64,000 bases of DNA from Meiothermus sp. (lineage in GTDB: Bacteria > Deinococcota > Deinococci > Deinococcales > Thermaceae). The position numbers and the translations under genes were made by a program. Positions within the stretch are counted from its first letter, which is position 1, and every line of letters begins with the position of its first letter. Where the stretch lies: assembly GCF_026004115.1 (NCBI RefSeq), contig NZ_BPIM01000001.1:1964501-2028500 (forward strand). Reading direction: 5' to 3'. Below, one piece after another: positions 17,672-25,688 of this stretch. The notes under the pieces were generated by a model that had not been told where the DNA came from, searched no databases, and saw nothing but the letters and a program-made list of their open reading frames with translations.

Positions 17672-17691
17672 TATTTAGGCAAGCCTTCATA
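17672..17691 (-). promoter_or_regulatory. DtxR-type operator, proximal site
   Basis: TATTTAGGCAAGCCTTCATA has the core TTTAGGC-AA-GCCT, a nearly perfect inverted repeat like the TTAGG...CCTAA operators of DtxR regulators. It is 28 bp before the regulator start. Confidence 0.75.
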
Positions 17692-17704
17692 AATGGGATT
17701 TTAT

Positions 17705-17731
17705 TTTTAGGCAAGACTAAATCTTTGTCAA
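17705..17731 (-). promoter_or_regulatory. Promoter -35 region overlapped by a second DtxR-type operator
   Basis: TTTTAGGCAAGACTAAAT (17705-17722) repeats the operator core; its centre is 32 bp, about three helical turns, from the first site. A consensus TTGACA lies at 17731-17726 on the reverse strand, so a protein bound here would cover the spacer of the promoter. The -10 box is less certain (an AT-rich stretch follows). Confidence 0.7.
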
Positions 17732-17834
17732 GTGCCCTGCGGAAAATGAATGAGGCTACCCGGCCAAATACTGGCCGGACGAGGAAAGTGCTTTTTTAAT
17801 AATCCAGCGGCGGCTGGTGGGCTACTGTGCTCTA

Positions 17835-18113
17835 CCCTCCGCAAAGCGCCAGGCGGTCTCTACGCACTGCCCAGCGGTGGGGGGTGCTGAGGTTGTCATA
17901 CCGGATTCAAAAAGATAGTCATTCAAACAAAAAAATCCAGAGGCTATCTTTTTGAATCCCAGAGCACTCCTTTCAGTCGGGTTAGTTCGTCACTGTTCAG
18001 TGACGAATAACCGGATCTGGTATCAAACACCACAGGGTTAGTCCGGCTTTCTTCAGGGTTTTAGCGGTGTGGCTGCCGATATAGCCCGCCCCTCCCACAA
18101 CCAGAACGTTCAT
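17835..18113 (-). pseudogene. galE: galE remnant split by a family 1 element
   Basis: From ATG 18113 the reverse strand reads MNVLVVGGAGYIGSHTAKTL and then KKAGLT, the NAD-binding start of UDP-glucose 4-epimerase. One base is missing in CTAACCCTGTGG; with it restored the frame reads PVVFD. The family 1 element (17899-18022) then interrupts, and on its other side the frame resumes as DNLSTPHRWAVRRD. Joining the sides through the duplicated triplet gives VVFDNLS, as in GalE. The remaining ~290 codons are gone. The gene would have lain beside the sugar-nucleotide genes that follow. Confidence 0.85.
17899..18022 (+). mobile_element. Family 1 MITE-like element, copy 2 (124 bp), inserted in galE
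   Basis: Ends TACCGGATTC and GGATCTGGTA; flanked by TCA at 17896-17898 and 18023-18025, a 3-bp duplication of the TNA type. It carries two long hairpins: GGATTCAAAAAGATAG/CTATCTTTTTGAATCC and a second around GTCACTGTTCAGTGAC. It has no coding capacity. Confidence 0.9.
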
Positions 18114-18163
18114 CAAAGCACCTCGATCATGGCTGAATCAAAAAATCTTCCCACAGCCCATTC

Positions 18164-19108
18164 CTAATGCGAAGCCGCTGCCTGAAGGCTCCTAAAGTAA
18201 GCGATGGTGTGGGTCAGGCCCTCGCGTACCGGCACCCGGGGCTCCCAGCCCAGCAGCGCTTTGGCGCGGCTGATATCGGGGCGGCGCTGGCGGGGGTCAT
18301 CTTGGGGGAGTGGTTTGTGCTCGAGGGGCATCTTGGAACCTACCAGTTCCTGGATGAGCTCGGCCAACTGGAGCATGGTGTATTCCTCGGGGTTGCCCAG
18401 GTTCACCGGCTGATGGTACTCCACGTCCATCAGGCGGCGGATGCCCTCGATCAGGTCGTCTACGTACTGGAAGCTGCGGGTCTGGCTGCCGTCGCCGTAG
18501 ATGGTGAGGGGCTGGCCGCGCAGGGCCTGGCTAATGAAGTTGGTGACCACCCGCCCATCTTCGGCGTCCATGCGGGGCCCATAGGTATTGAAGATCCGAA
18601 TGATGCGGGTCGAGACCCCTTTGGCCTCTTGGTAGGCCACCGTAAGGGTCTCGGCGTAGCGCTTGCCTTCGTCGTAGATGGAGCGCGGCCCCACCGGGTT
18701 CACGTTGCCCCAGTAGGTCTCGGGCTGGGGGTGTACCAGGGGGTCGCCGTAGATCTCGGAGGTGGAGGCCAGGAAAAACTTCGCACCCTTTTCGACAGCC
18801 AGGTCGAGCAGATGGCGGGTGCCTTCGCCGTTGACCAGTAGGGTCTGGATAGGCAGCTTCAGGTAGCGCGGGGGGGAGGCGGGCGAGGCGAAGTGCATCA
18901 CCCAATCCAGGGGCCCTGCTATCTGGAGGGGCTTGGAAGCATCGGCCTGGACAAAGTGAAACCTGGGATAACGAGAGAGCAGCTCGATGTTGCGCGGCTG
19001 GCCGCTGCTGAAATCGTCTATGCCCACCACTTCGTGACCCTCGAGCAGCAGCCGCTCTGAGAGGTGACTCCCCAGAAAACCCGCTGCGCCAGTAATGAGA
19101 ATTCGCAT
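18164..19108 (-). CDS. UDP-glucuronate decarboxylase (UDP-xylose synthase type)
   Basis: Extended short-chain dehydrogenase that converts UDP-glucuronate to UDP-xylose. The 314 residues show the NAD motif GAAGFLGSH, the family-specific [29 protein letters not shown] split over the active-site loop, the catalytic YxxxK in YDEGK and [10 protein letters not shown]. The frame extends to a TTG at 19126, but AGGAAAGGG lies before ATG 19108. The substrate is supplied by the UDP-glucose dehydrogenase gene just upstream, so the two genes make a short UDP-Glc to UDP-GlcA to UDP-Xyl path. Confidence 0.92.
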   Translation of the reverse strand: MRILITGAAGFLGSHLSERLLLEGHEVVGIDDFSSGQPRNIELLSRYPRFHFVQADASKPLQIAGPLDWVMHFASPASPPRYLKLPIQTLLVNGEGTRHLLDLAVEKGAKFFLASTSEIYGDPLVHPQPETYWGNVNPVGPRSIYDEGKRYAETLTVAYQEAKGVSTRIIRIFNTYGPRMDAEDGRVVTNFISQALRGQPLTIYGDGSQTRSFQYVDDLIEGIRRLMDVEYHQPVNLGNPEEYTMLQLAELIQELVGSKMPLEHKPLPQDDPRQRRPDISRAKALLGWEPRVPVREGLTHTIAYFRSLQAAASH

Positions 19109-19259
19109 TTTTACCCTTTCCTGCAAAGCCGGATTATGATTTTTTTCTTTGGTTCAACCCCGTGCATGAATCGCATGTCGCAGTTGGGAGGAATTTTCTT
19201 TGTGCTTTTAACTTCGGCTCCCGGCCATTCTGCAAGTGATCTACAAACCCGGCCCACCC

Positions 19260-20666
19260 CTAACCTTCCGCCGTGACCAGCTGCGGGTTGGTGCCTGTGC
19301 CCACCCCCACATGCTGAAAACCGGCTTTTTCCAGGCGCCGCTTGTCGAGGAAGTTGCGCCCGTCCACCACCAGGGGCTTTTTCATGACCCTGGCCATGCC
19401 CTCCCAGTCGAGGTCGCGGTAGACGGCCCAGTCGGTAACCAGCACCACTGCATCGGCATCCTCGGCCAAGTCCATCACGCTCTCGCAATACTCCACGGCC
19501 AGGTCGGGGTTTTGTTCCCTGGCCTGCTTTAGGGCGATAGGATCGTGGACGCGCACCTTGACCCCCTGCTTGATGAGACGCTGGGCGATATCCAGGGCCG
19601 GAGAATCGCGCAGGTCGTCGGTATTGGGCTTGAAGGCCAGGCCCAGCAGGCCAATGGTGCGGCCCTTGAGGATCTTGAGTTCGCGCTGCAGTTTTTCCAC
19701 GATACGCTCGCGCTGGCGGTAGTTCACCTCGCGGGCTGCCTGCACGATGGGCATCGAGAGGCCGTACTCCTTGGCGGTCGAGACCAGCGCAGCGGTGTCC
19801 TTGCCGAAGCAGCTACCGCCCCAGCCGATTCCGGCCTGAAGAAAACGGGGCCCAATGCGACTATCCAGACCGATGCCACGGGCAATCTGGGTCACATCGG
19901 CACCTACCCGCTCGGCCAGGGCTGCAATCTCGTTGATGAAGCTGATCTTGACCGATAAGAAGGCGTTGGCAGCGTACTTGATCAGTTCGGCAGAGGCCAG
20001 GTCGGCGGAGATTAGCGGCACCGCTTTCATGGCATTGGGACGGGGCTGGAAAGCGGGCTCGGGAAAGCTTTGCTCAATCAGGGGACGGTAAAGGTTGTAG
20101 AGGGTCTCGAGGGCTTCCTCCCGCTCGGCGCCCACCACGATGCGGTCGGGGTAGAGCGAGTCGTAGATGGCTGAGCCTTCGCGCAGGAACTCGGGGTTAG
20201 AAGCCACCGCAAAGTTGCCCTTAGCCTTCTTGCCGTTCTTGGCCTCGTAAGCGCTTTGTACCAGCGACTCCACCCAGTTACCCGAGCCAATGGGTACGGT
20301 GGATTTGTTCACGATTACCGTGAACTTGCTGTTCAGGTGCTGACCGATGCCCTCGGCAGCCGCCTGCACATAGCGCAGGTCGGGGCTGCCATCGGGGGCC
20401 GAGGGGGTGCCTACCGCAACAAAGATCACGTCGGCATCCGGTACGGCTTCGGCGTAGGCGTCGGTGAACTTAAGGCGCTCGCGGGATAGGTGCATGAGTT
20501 CCTCGAGGCCCGGCTCGTAAATGTGCGCCTTGCCGGAGCGTAAAAGGGCCAGCTTCTTGAGATCCACATCCACGCAGGTTACCTGATGGCCAATGTAAGC
20601 CAGCGTGACCCCAGTGGTAATGCCTACGTATCCAGTACCGATGACAGCGACTTTCATAGCTTTCAT
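19260..20666 (-). CDS. ugd: UDP-glucose 6-dehydrogenase
   Basis: Oxidises UDP-glucose to UDP-glucuronate with two NAD+. The N-terminal Rossmann motif is IGTGYVGITTG, the central lysine lies in ELIKYAANAFLSVKISFINE, the catalytic cysteine in GWGGSCFGKD, and the C-terminal domain has GLAFKPNTDDLRDSPA. The length of 468 is typical. GAGGGG precedes ATG 20666. It is followed after about 150 bp by UDP-xylose synthase, its likely partner in making precursors of an acidic or pentose-containing polysaccharide. Confidence 0.95.
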   Translation of the reverse strand: MKAMKVAVIGTGYVGITTGVTLAYIGHQVTCVDVDLKKLALLRSGKAHIYEPGLEELMHLSRERLKFTDAYAEAVPDADVIFVAVGTPSAPDGSPDLRYVQAAAEGIGQHLNSKFTVIVNKSTVPIGSGNWVESLVQSAYEAKNGKKAKGNFAVASNPEFLREGSAIYDSLYPDRIVVGAEREEALETLYNLYRPLIEQSFPEPAFQPRPNAMKAVPLISADLASAELIKYAANAFLSVKISFINEIAALAERVGADVTQIARGIGLDSRIGPRFLQAGIGWGGSCFGKDTAALVSTAKEYGLSMPIVQAAREVNYRQRERIVEKLQRELKILKGRTIGLLGLAFKPNTDDLRDSPALDIAQRLIKQGVKVRVHDPIALKQAREQNPDLAVEYCESVMDLAEDADAVVLVTDWAVYRDLDWEGMARVMKKPLVVDGRNFLDKRRLEKAGFQHVGVGTGTNPQLVTAEG

Positions 20667-20725
20667 GCTCTACCCCTCTCGTTGTAATCCATACAGTTGT
20701 GGCATGGAATATTGCAAAGCTGTTA

Positions 20726-20850
20726 CACCGGATTCAAAAAGATAGTCATTCAAACCAAAAAATCCAGAGGCTATCTTTTTGAATCCCAGAGCACTCCTTT
20801 CAGTCGGGTTAGTTCGTCACTGTTCAGTGACGAACTAACCGAATCTGGTA
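20726..20850 (+). mobile_element. Family 1 MITE-like element, copy 3 (125 bp)
   Basis: Nearly identical to the copy in galE. The left end is CACCGGATTC (first base changed), the right end GAATCTGGTA. It is flanked by TTA at 20723-20725 and 20851-20853. It lies between manC and ugd, both on the reverse strand, in a 325-bp gap that holds nothing else recognisable. Confidence 0.9.
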
Positions 20851-20991
20851 TTATTTAGTTTACAAGGCTCTCTGCCAGACCCAACCGCCAAATATCACAG
20901 CACAGATAGAGAAGCTGCCTCACAGGCGTCAGTTTTACGCCGCAGCGTTACGGTAGAGTGAAAGTGGGGGACAAAGTTCACGTTTTCCAGC

Positions 20992-22389
20992 TTATACATA
21001 GCTTTCCAGCCGCTTGACATCGTCTTCGCCCAGGTACTCGCCGGTTTGTACCTCAATCAAGACCAGATCCAGCAGTCCGGGGTTGATGAGTTGATGGGCA
21101 ACTCCGGCCAGGGCACTGACCGATTCGCCCTGCCTTAGCATCTGTGCTCTGCCGTCCAGCCAGACCTGGGCCGTACCTCGCAACACCGTCCAGTGTTCGC
21201 TGCGGTGGTGGTGCAGGTGGTTGGAGAGGGCCTGGCCCGGCTTGACCACCACCCGCCGTATTTTGAACCCACTCGTTTCTTCCAGCGTCAGGTAGCTTCC
21301 CCAGGGCCGCCGGATGGTGCGGTGGCGGCGTACGGTGTCGTGCTTGGAGTGGGTGAGTTGTTCCACCACCTTCTTTACGTCCTGTACTTTATCGCGCCGG
21401 GCCACCAGCAGGGCATCGCGGGTATCCACGATCACCAGATCGCTGGCACCAATTACCGCTACCACACGGTCTTCAGTCTGGACAAAAGTATTGGTGGTCT
21501 CGAGCAAAACCGCCTCGCCAAACACCCGGTTGCCCGCTGCATCCGGCGGCACCATCAAAGCGGCAGCGTCCCAGGAGCCCAGATCACTCCAGCCCAGATC
21601 AGCGGGTACTACTGCTACCTGCGCGGCTTTTTCCATGACCGCATAGTCCACCGACTCACTGGGAACCTGTTTGAAGAGGTTTGCATCCAGATAGGCCACG
21701 TCCCCCTTCTCGCTACCCTGCCAGCAGTCCAGCGCTGCTTTGTACATATCGGGCTGGAGGTGCTCCAGGGCTTGCAGATAGGTGGTCGCCTTGAAGCAGA
21801 AAATGCCTGCGTTCCAGAAGAAGCGCCCGGTTTGCAGATAAGCCTCGGCAGTCTGCTGGTCGGGCTTTTCCACGAAGCGGGCAACCCGATATGCGCCATC
21901 TTGTAGAGGTAGACCTTGCTCGATGTAGCCAAAATTGGTGGCCGGGTAGGTAGGCTGAATGCCAAATGTCACCAGATAGCCCTCTTGGGCGATGGCCTGG
22001 GCCTGAGTGACCGCCTGGGCAAAGGCCTCTTCTCGCAAAATGAGGTGGTCGGCCGAGAGCACCAGCATGACCTCATCGGGGTTGTGCTCGGCAACCCACA
22101 AAGCGGCCATGGCAATGGCGGGGGCGGTGTTGCGGCGCAGGGGCTCGACCACAAACGAGGTCTGCACTTCGGGCATGCCCAGGGCCTCGTACTCACTGGC
22201 GGTGCTGTAGTAATACTCCAGGCCCGTAACAGTGAGCACCCGCTGAGCTCCAACCCGTGCGGCCCGCAAGAAGGCTTTTTGCAACAGGCTTTGCCCGTCG
22301 GGTAGTTTCATGAAGGGTTTGGGGTACTGTTCCCTCGAGACCGGCCACAGGCGTGTACCGGCCCCACCTGAAAGAATGACTGCCACCAT
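20992..22389 (-). CDS. manC: Mannose-1-phosphate guanylyltransferase / mannose-6-phosphate isomerase
   Basis: Makes GDP-mannose, and probably also interconverts fructose-6-P and mannose-6-P. The nucleotidyltransferase domain (1-~300) has LSGGAGTRLWPVSREQYPK and FVEKPD. The C-terminal cupin (type II PMI, ~350-465) has RPWGSYLTLEETSGFKIRRVVVKPGQALSNHLHHHRSEHW split over its metal-binding histidines. The 465 residues match bifunctional AlgA/ManC proteins. GAGGTGAAGC precedes the ATG. With ugd and the decarboxylase it suggests mannose- and xylose-containing exopolysaccharide. Confidence 0.94.
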   Translation of the reverse strand: MVAVILSGGAGTRLWPVSREQYPKPFMKLPDGQSLLQKAFLRAARVGAQRVLTVTGLEYYYSTASEYEALGMPEVQTSFVVEPLRRNTAPAIAMAALWVAEHNPDEVMLVLSADHLILREEAFAQAVTQAQAIAQEGYLVTFGIQPTYPATNFGYIEQGLPLQDGAYRVARFVEKPDQQTAEAYLQTGRFFWNAGIFCFKATTYLQALEHLQPDMYKAALDCWQGSEKGDVAYLDANLFKQVPSESVDYAVMEKAAQVAVVPADLGWSDLGSWDAAALMVPPDAAGNRVFGEAVLLETTNTFVQTEDRVVAVIGASDLVIVDTRDALLVARRDKVQDVKKVVEQLTHSKHDTVRRHRTIRRPWGSYLTLEETSGFKIRRVVVKPGQALSNHLHHHRSEHWTVLRGTAQVWLDGRAQMLRQGESVSALAGVAHQLINPGLLDLVLIEVQTGEYLGEDDVKRLESYV

Positions 22390-22840
22390 GCTTCACCTCA
22401 AATGCCGTGGGGTCAGCAGACACCGCACTAAAGCATACTGTACGGGCCAGCACGGCAGAGCCGGGGTTATTTGATAGCCCACTGGGCTCGTCCTTTGAGC
22501 TTCTAGCCTTGTGTGGGGCCTTTAGCCTTTGGCCATAAGAAATCCGTTTATTTCGTTCCTAATTTTCCGAACAGTCACCCAAAATGCCACTGCTGGAAAG
22601 AAAAAGTTTTGCTAAGTACGACAACGTTAGGAATTTGCTCTACCCGAAAAGGGGAGCCCATAAGCCGCGCTGCTTTAAACACCGGCCACTTCTTTCGCCG
22701 AGACCGTCACCGCAAAAATCTAATGTGGGCGCACTTAGAGGGTTCCGCGGATGGGCACTGCCCCCCTGACCTCCCCCGCTGGGGGAGGAAAAGGAGGTCT
22801 TTTGCCAGGGCAAAATGGAATGCAACAGGCAGGTTTCTTA
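22390..22840. other. Gene-free region upstream of manC
   Basis: About 450 bp. TATGCT on the reverse strand, some 40 bp before manC, is a possible -10 box. A family 2-related hairpin lies at 22756-22815. The plus-strand frame 22513-22851 has no recognisable product and runs through the repeat. Confidence 0.5.
22756..22815 (+). repeat. Partial family 2 repeat (hairpin part only)
   Basis: GACCTCCCCC-GCT-GGGGGAGG followed by AAAAGGAGGTCTTTTGCC matches the central hairpin and right side of the family 2 elements at 8086 and 26623. The terminal repeats are lost or degraded. Confidence 0.5.
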
Positions 22841-23317
22841 TCAAACCCTGATTCCTTCGCTCCCCCAGCTCGAGTATGCATAGAATCTGCCCCGCTCGCC
22901 CTGCAGGTAGTCCATCAGGGGCTCCAGGAGGGGGCGGTGTTCATCCAGCTTGACGGCTACCTCCTCGGCGGTGAAGAAACGGGCCTCCACGATGTGCCCA
23001 TCGGGGTCTTTGGGGTTGAGCAGGCCCTCGTAATCGGCACGGAAAGCCATGGCGATGGTGCGTTCGCTCTTACGGGCATCCTCTACCTGGATTACATACG
23101 CCAGGTGTTGAATGCCTCGGATCCGGAGGCCTGTTTCTTCCTGTACCTCTCGTGCGATGGCAGCCGGGATGGTCTCCCCAGCCTCGACCATGCCACCCGG
23201 CAGGGTATAGCGCACCCTGCCCCGGCGGCTCCAGTCGTTGGCGACCAGCAAAACCCGTCCCTGCTTGTCCAGCAGGATAGCCGCGGCTACCAATAGGTCA
23301 CGTCGCAACCCATGCAT
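22841..23317 (-). CDS. Nudix hydrolase
   Basis: A 158-residue Nudix protein with a perfect box GGMVEAGETIPAAIAREVQE followed by ETGL (GX5EX7REUXEEXGU), which binds Mg2+ and cleaves nucleoside diphosphate linkages. The substrate (damaged dNTP, ADP-ribose, NADH or other) is not evident. It starts 19 bp after the end of prfA, with AGGCGG before the ATG, so it is the second gene of a prfA operon. Confidence 0.93.
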   Translation of the reverse strand: MHGLRRDLLVAAAILLDKQGRVLLVANDWSRRGRVRYTLPGGMVEAGETIPAAIAREVQEETGLRIRGIQHLAYVIQVEDARKSERTIAMAFRADYEGLLNPKDPDGHIVEARFFTAEEVAVKLDEHRPLLEPLMDYLQGERGRFYAYSSWGSEGIRV

Positions 23318-23336
23318 ACAGACCGCCTTTCACGCC

Positions 23337-24413
23337 CTAGGCGGACTTGGGTGCGCTGGAGAGGGCCTCGAGCTGGCGTTCCTGATCGGCCTTGCGCAGG
23401 GCTTCGTGCAGCTTGGAGAGGTCGCCCGAGAGTACGCCTTCCAGGTCGTGGGTGGTAAAGCCGATGCGGTGGTCGGTAACGCGCGACTGGGGGAAGTTGT
23501 AGGTGCGGATTTTCTCCGAGCGCTCGCCCGCCCCAATCTGGGCCAGGCGGTCTTCGCGGCGGCGGGCGGCCTCCTCGGCCCGTTTGATCTCCAGGAGCCT
23601 CGAGCGCAGGATGGAGAGGGCTTTTTCCTTGTTCTTGATCTGGCTGCGCGACTCCATGCAGGAAACAATTATGCCGCTAGGCTTGTGCAAGACCTGCACC
23701 GCCGAGTCGGTGGTGTTGACCCCCTGCCCGCCCGGCCCCGAGGCCCTCGAGACGGTAATATCCAGATCGGCGGGGTCGAGTTGCACGTCGACTTCCTCGG
23801 CCTCGGGCATCACCGCTACGGTCGCGGTGGAGGTGTGGATGCGGCCCTGGGTCTCGGTGGCGGGCACCCGCTGCACCCGGTGTACCCCGGCCTCGTATTT
23901 CAAGTAGCCATAAGCCCCCGGCCCCGTCACCTCGAAGGAGACCTTGGAGACCCCCCCTAAGTCGGTGAGCGAGGTGTCCAGGAGTTCGACCTTATAGCCG
24001 CCCCGCCGGGCATACTCCATAATCATGTCGCGCAGCTCGGCAGCAAACAGCGCGGCCTCCTCGCCCCCGGTGCCGGCCCGAATTTCCACAATGACGTTTT
24101 TCTCATCGATAGGGTCCTTGGGAAGCAGCAAGAGCTCGAGCTCGGCCTCGAGGGCCTTTACCCTGGGTTCCAGGGCCTCGATGTCGGCCTGGGCCATCTC
24201 GCCCAACTCGGGGTCGAACTGCAGTTCACGGGCCTCCTCGAGGTGGGCCAGGGTTTCTTTGTAGGCGCGAATGGTTTCTACCAGATGCCCCATCTCGGCA
24301 TAGCGCTTGCTGATGCGCTGATACTCCGATGGGTTGGTGAGTACTGCCGGGTCGGCCAGTTGCCGCTCGAGCGTCTGGTACTCGGCTTCTAGGGATGCAA
24401 GTTTCTCTAGCAT
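23337..24413 (-). CDS. prfA: Peptide chain release factor 1
   Basis: RF1 ends translation at UAA and UAG. The stop-codon-reading tripeptide is PAT in RVPATETQGRIHTS (RF1 has PxT, RF2 has SPF), and the catalytic GGQ lies in ASGPGGQGVNTTDSAVQ. The length of 358 is standard. The glutamine of GGQ is normally methylated by PrmC, which is not encoded nearby. The Nudix gene follows closely. Confidence 0.97.
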   Translation of the reverse strand: MLEKLASLEAEYQTLERQLADPAVLTNPSEYQRISKRYAEMGHLVETIRAYKETLAHLEEARELQFDPELGEMAQADIEALEPRVKALEAELELLLLPKDPIDEKNVIVEIRAGTGGEEAALFAAELRDMIMEYARRGGYKVELLDTSLTDLGGVSKVSFEVTGPGAYGYLKYEAGVHRVQRVPATETQGRIHTSTATVAVMPEAEEVDVQLDPADLDITVSRASGPGGQGVNTTDSAVQVLHKPSGIIVSCMESRSQIKNKEKALSILRSRLLEIKRAEEAARRREDRLAQIGAGERSEKIRTYNFPQSRVTDHRIGFTTHDLEGVLSGDLSKLHEALRKADQERQLEALSSAPKSA

Positions 24414-24537
24414 AAACGGTCACTGCCTACCAGGATAACGCGGATGCCACCTGTCCGATAGGTGATGCCTTACCGAGACACCTTGGAATCAGAACTCTCG
24501 GGCTACTGGAAGACCGTCAACAAACAGCCTTTAGCAT

Positions 24538-25149
24538 TTAGCTTTCAGCTTCCTCTTTGGGTTTTAGTTGAATGGGGCTTTGTTTGCTGGGGTCACGACC
24601 TACTTTGTCGGCGTAAAAAGCCTTGATTTGCTCAAAGTCGGTCTCAATGTTGCCGCTGGGGGTGAAGTACCCTCCGATGCCCACCTCTTTACGGCTATAG
24701 TCAATGTAGGCCAGTGCAATGGGCACATTGGCCTCCAGGGCCATGTAGTAAAACCCGCTTTTCCAGTAAGGGGCGCGGCTGCGGGTGCCCTCGGCGGCCA
24801 CCACCACCCAGAGGTTGTCGTGCTGGTCGAAGATGCGGGCTACCTGCTTCACAAAATCGCCGCCTGCTCTGGAGCGGTCTACCGGGATGCCCCCCAGCCA
24901 GCGCATCACCACCCCCAACACCGGGGGAAAAAGCTGTTTTTTGCCCACCCAGCGAAAGCGCGTGCCCGAAGCCATGCCCCACAAAAGCGCATAGAGAAAG
25001 TCCCAGTTGGAGGTGTGGGGGTAGCCTACCAGCACGAACTTTTTTCCGGGAGGCGGAGCCATCACCGCCGTCCAGCCCAGCATTCGCAAGGCCCAAACCC
25101 CAAAACGCTGCCAGGGCGTCTGGGGGTGAATCGCATACGGATGTGCCAT
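24538..25149 (-). CDS. PlsC-family acyltransferase
   Basis: A 203-residue lysophospholipid/glycerolphosphate-type acyltransferase. The catalytic motif HX4D is HTSNWD, and the acceptor motif is EGTRS, preceded by GGIPVDRS. It lacks the long N-terminal membrane region of classic PlsC but has a hydrophobic start (FGVWALRMLGWTAVM). This short form is widespread and its acceptor is usually unknown. It is divergent from the DinB-like gene with 41 bp between. Confidence 0.85.
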   Translation of the reverse strand: MAHPYAIHPQTPWQRFGVWALRMLGWTAVMAPPPGKKFVLVGYPHTSNWDFLYALLWGMASGTRFRWVGKKQLFPPVLGVVMRWLGGIPVDRSRAGGDFVKQVARIFDQHDNLWVVVAAEGTRSRAPYWKSGFYYMALEANVPIALAYIDYSRKEVGIGGYFTPSGNIETDFEQIKAFYADKVGRDPSKQSPIQLKPKEEAES

Positions 25150-25179
25150 TTGCTACTGGTATACCACAGCGGGCGGGGG

Positions 25180-25185
25180 TATCCT
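25180..25185 (+). promoter_or_regulatory. -10 box of a probably leaderless DinB-family transcript
   Basis: TATCCT ends 5 nt before ATG 25191, and there is no Shine-Dalgarno. Confidence 0.5.
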
Positions 25186-25190
25186 GTGCT

Positions 25191-25688
25191 ATGAACAATG
25201 ACCTGCGGGTTTTTTATGGTTGGGTGCGGCGTTCCCGCGAAATCCTCTTTGGCTACTGCACCTCGCTGCCGCCGGAAATCTATACCCAGGAGCGCCCCGA
25301 TTTTGCCTTTGGCAGCATGCGCAACCTGCACGCCCACGTGGCTGACTGCTACTTGTGGTGGGTGGGTACGGTGGGCCTGGGCAAGCCCCAGGCCCCAATC
25401 CAGGGGTCGGAGGTGCCCGATGTAGCGGCCATGAGAAAGGTCTTTGCTCAAGCCGATGCGGTGGTCGAACAGGCCCTGCAAACATTTAACCAGCTCGACC
25501 AGATATACGAGTGGACGCATCCACGCAAGGGCTGGAAGGCCAAGGTGAGCCAGCGCTGGCTGCTGCTGCATCCCATCACCCACGAGTTCCACCACAAGGG
25601 CCAGATTACCGCTCTGGGGCGGGTGCTGGGGCATCCGGCAGTGCTTTCGCCAGGGGTGGACACCGATCTGGTTAATCCTGAGTTTTGA
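25191..25688 (+). CDS. DinB-family metal-dependent protein
   Basis: A 165-residue four-helix protein of the DinB/YfiT superfamily. A His lies in the first helix region (NLHAHVADCYLWW) and two more in HEFHHKGQI, the usual His triad that holds a metal. Family members include thiol-dependent transferases and damage-induced proteins of unknown role. The open frame extends far upstream to 24714, but ATG 25191 (MNNDLRVFYGW) is where homology-like sequence begins and where the -10 box sits. Its 3' end overlaps the channel gene by 17 bp on opposite strands. Confidence 0.85.
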   Translation: MNNDLRVFYGWVRRSREILFGYCTSLPPEIYTQERPDFAFGSMRNLHAHVADCYLWWVGTVGLGKPQAPIQGSEVPDVAAMRKVFAQADAVVEQALQTFNQLDQIYEWTHPRKGWKAKVSQRWLLLHPITHEFHHKGQITALGRVLGHPAVLSPGVDTDLVNPEF

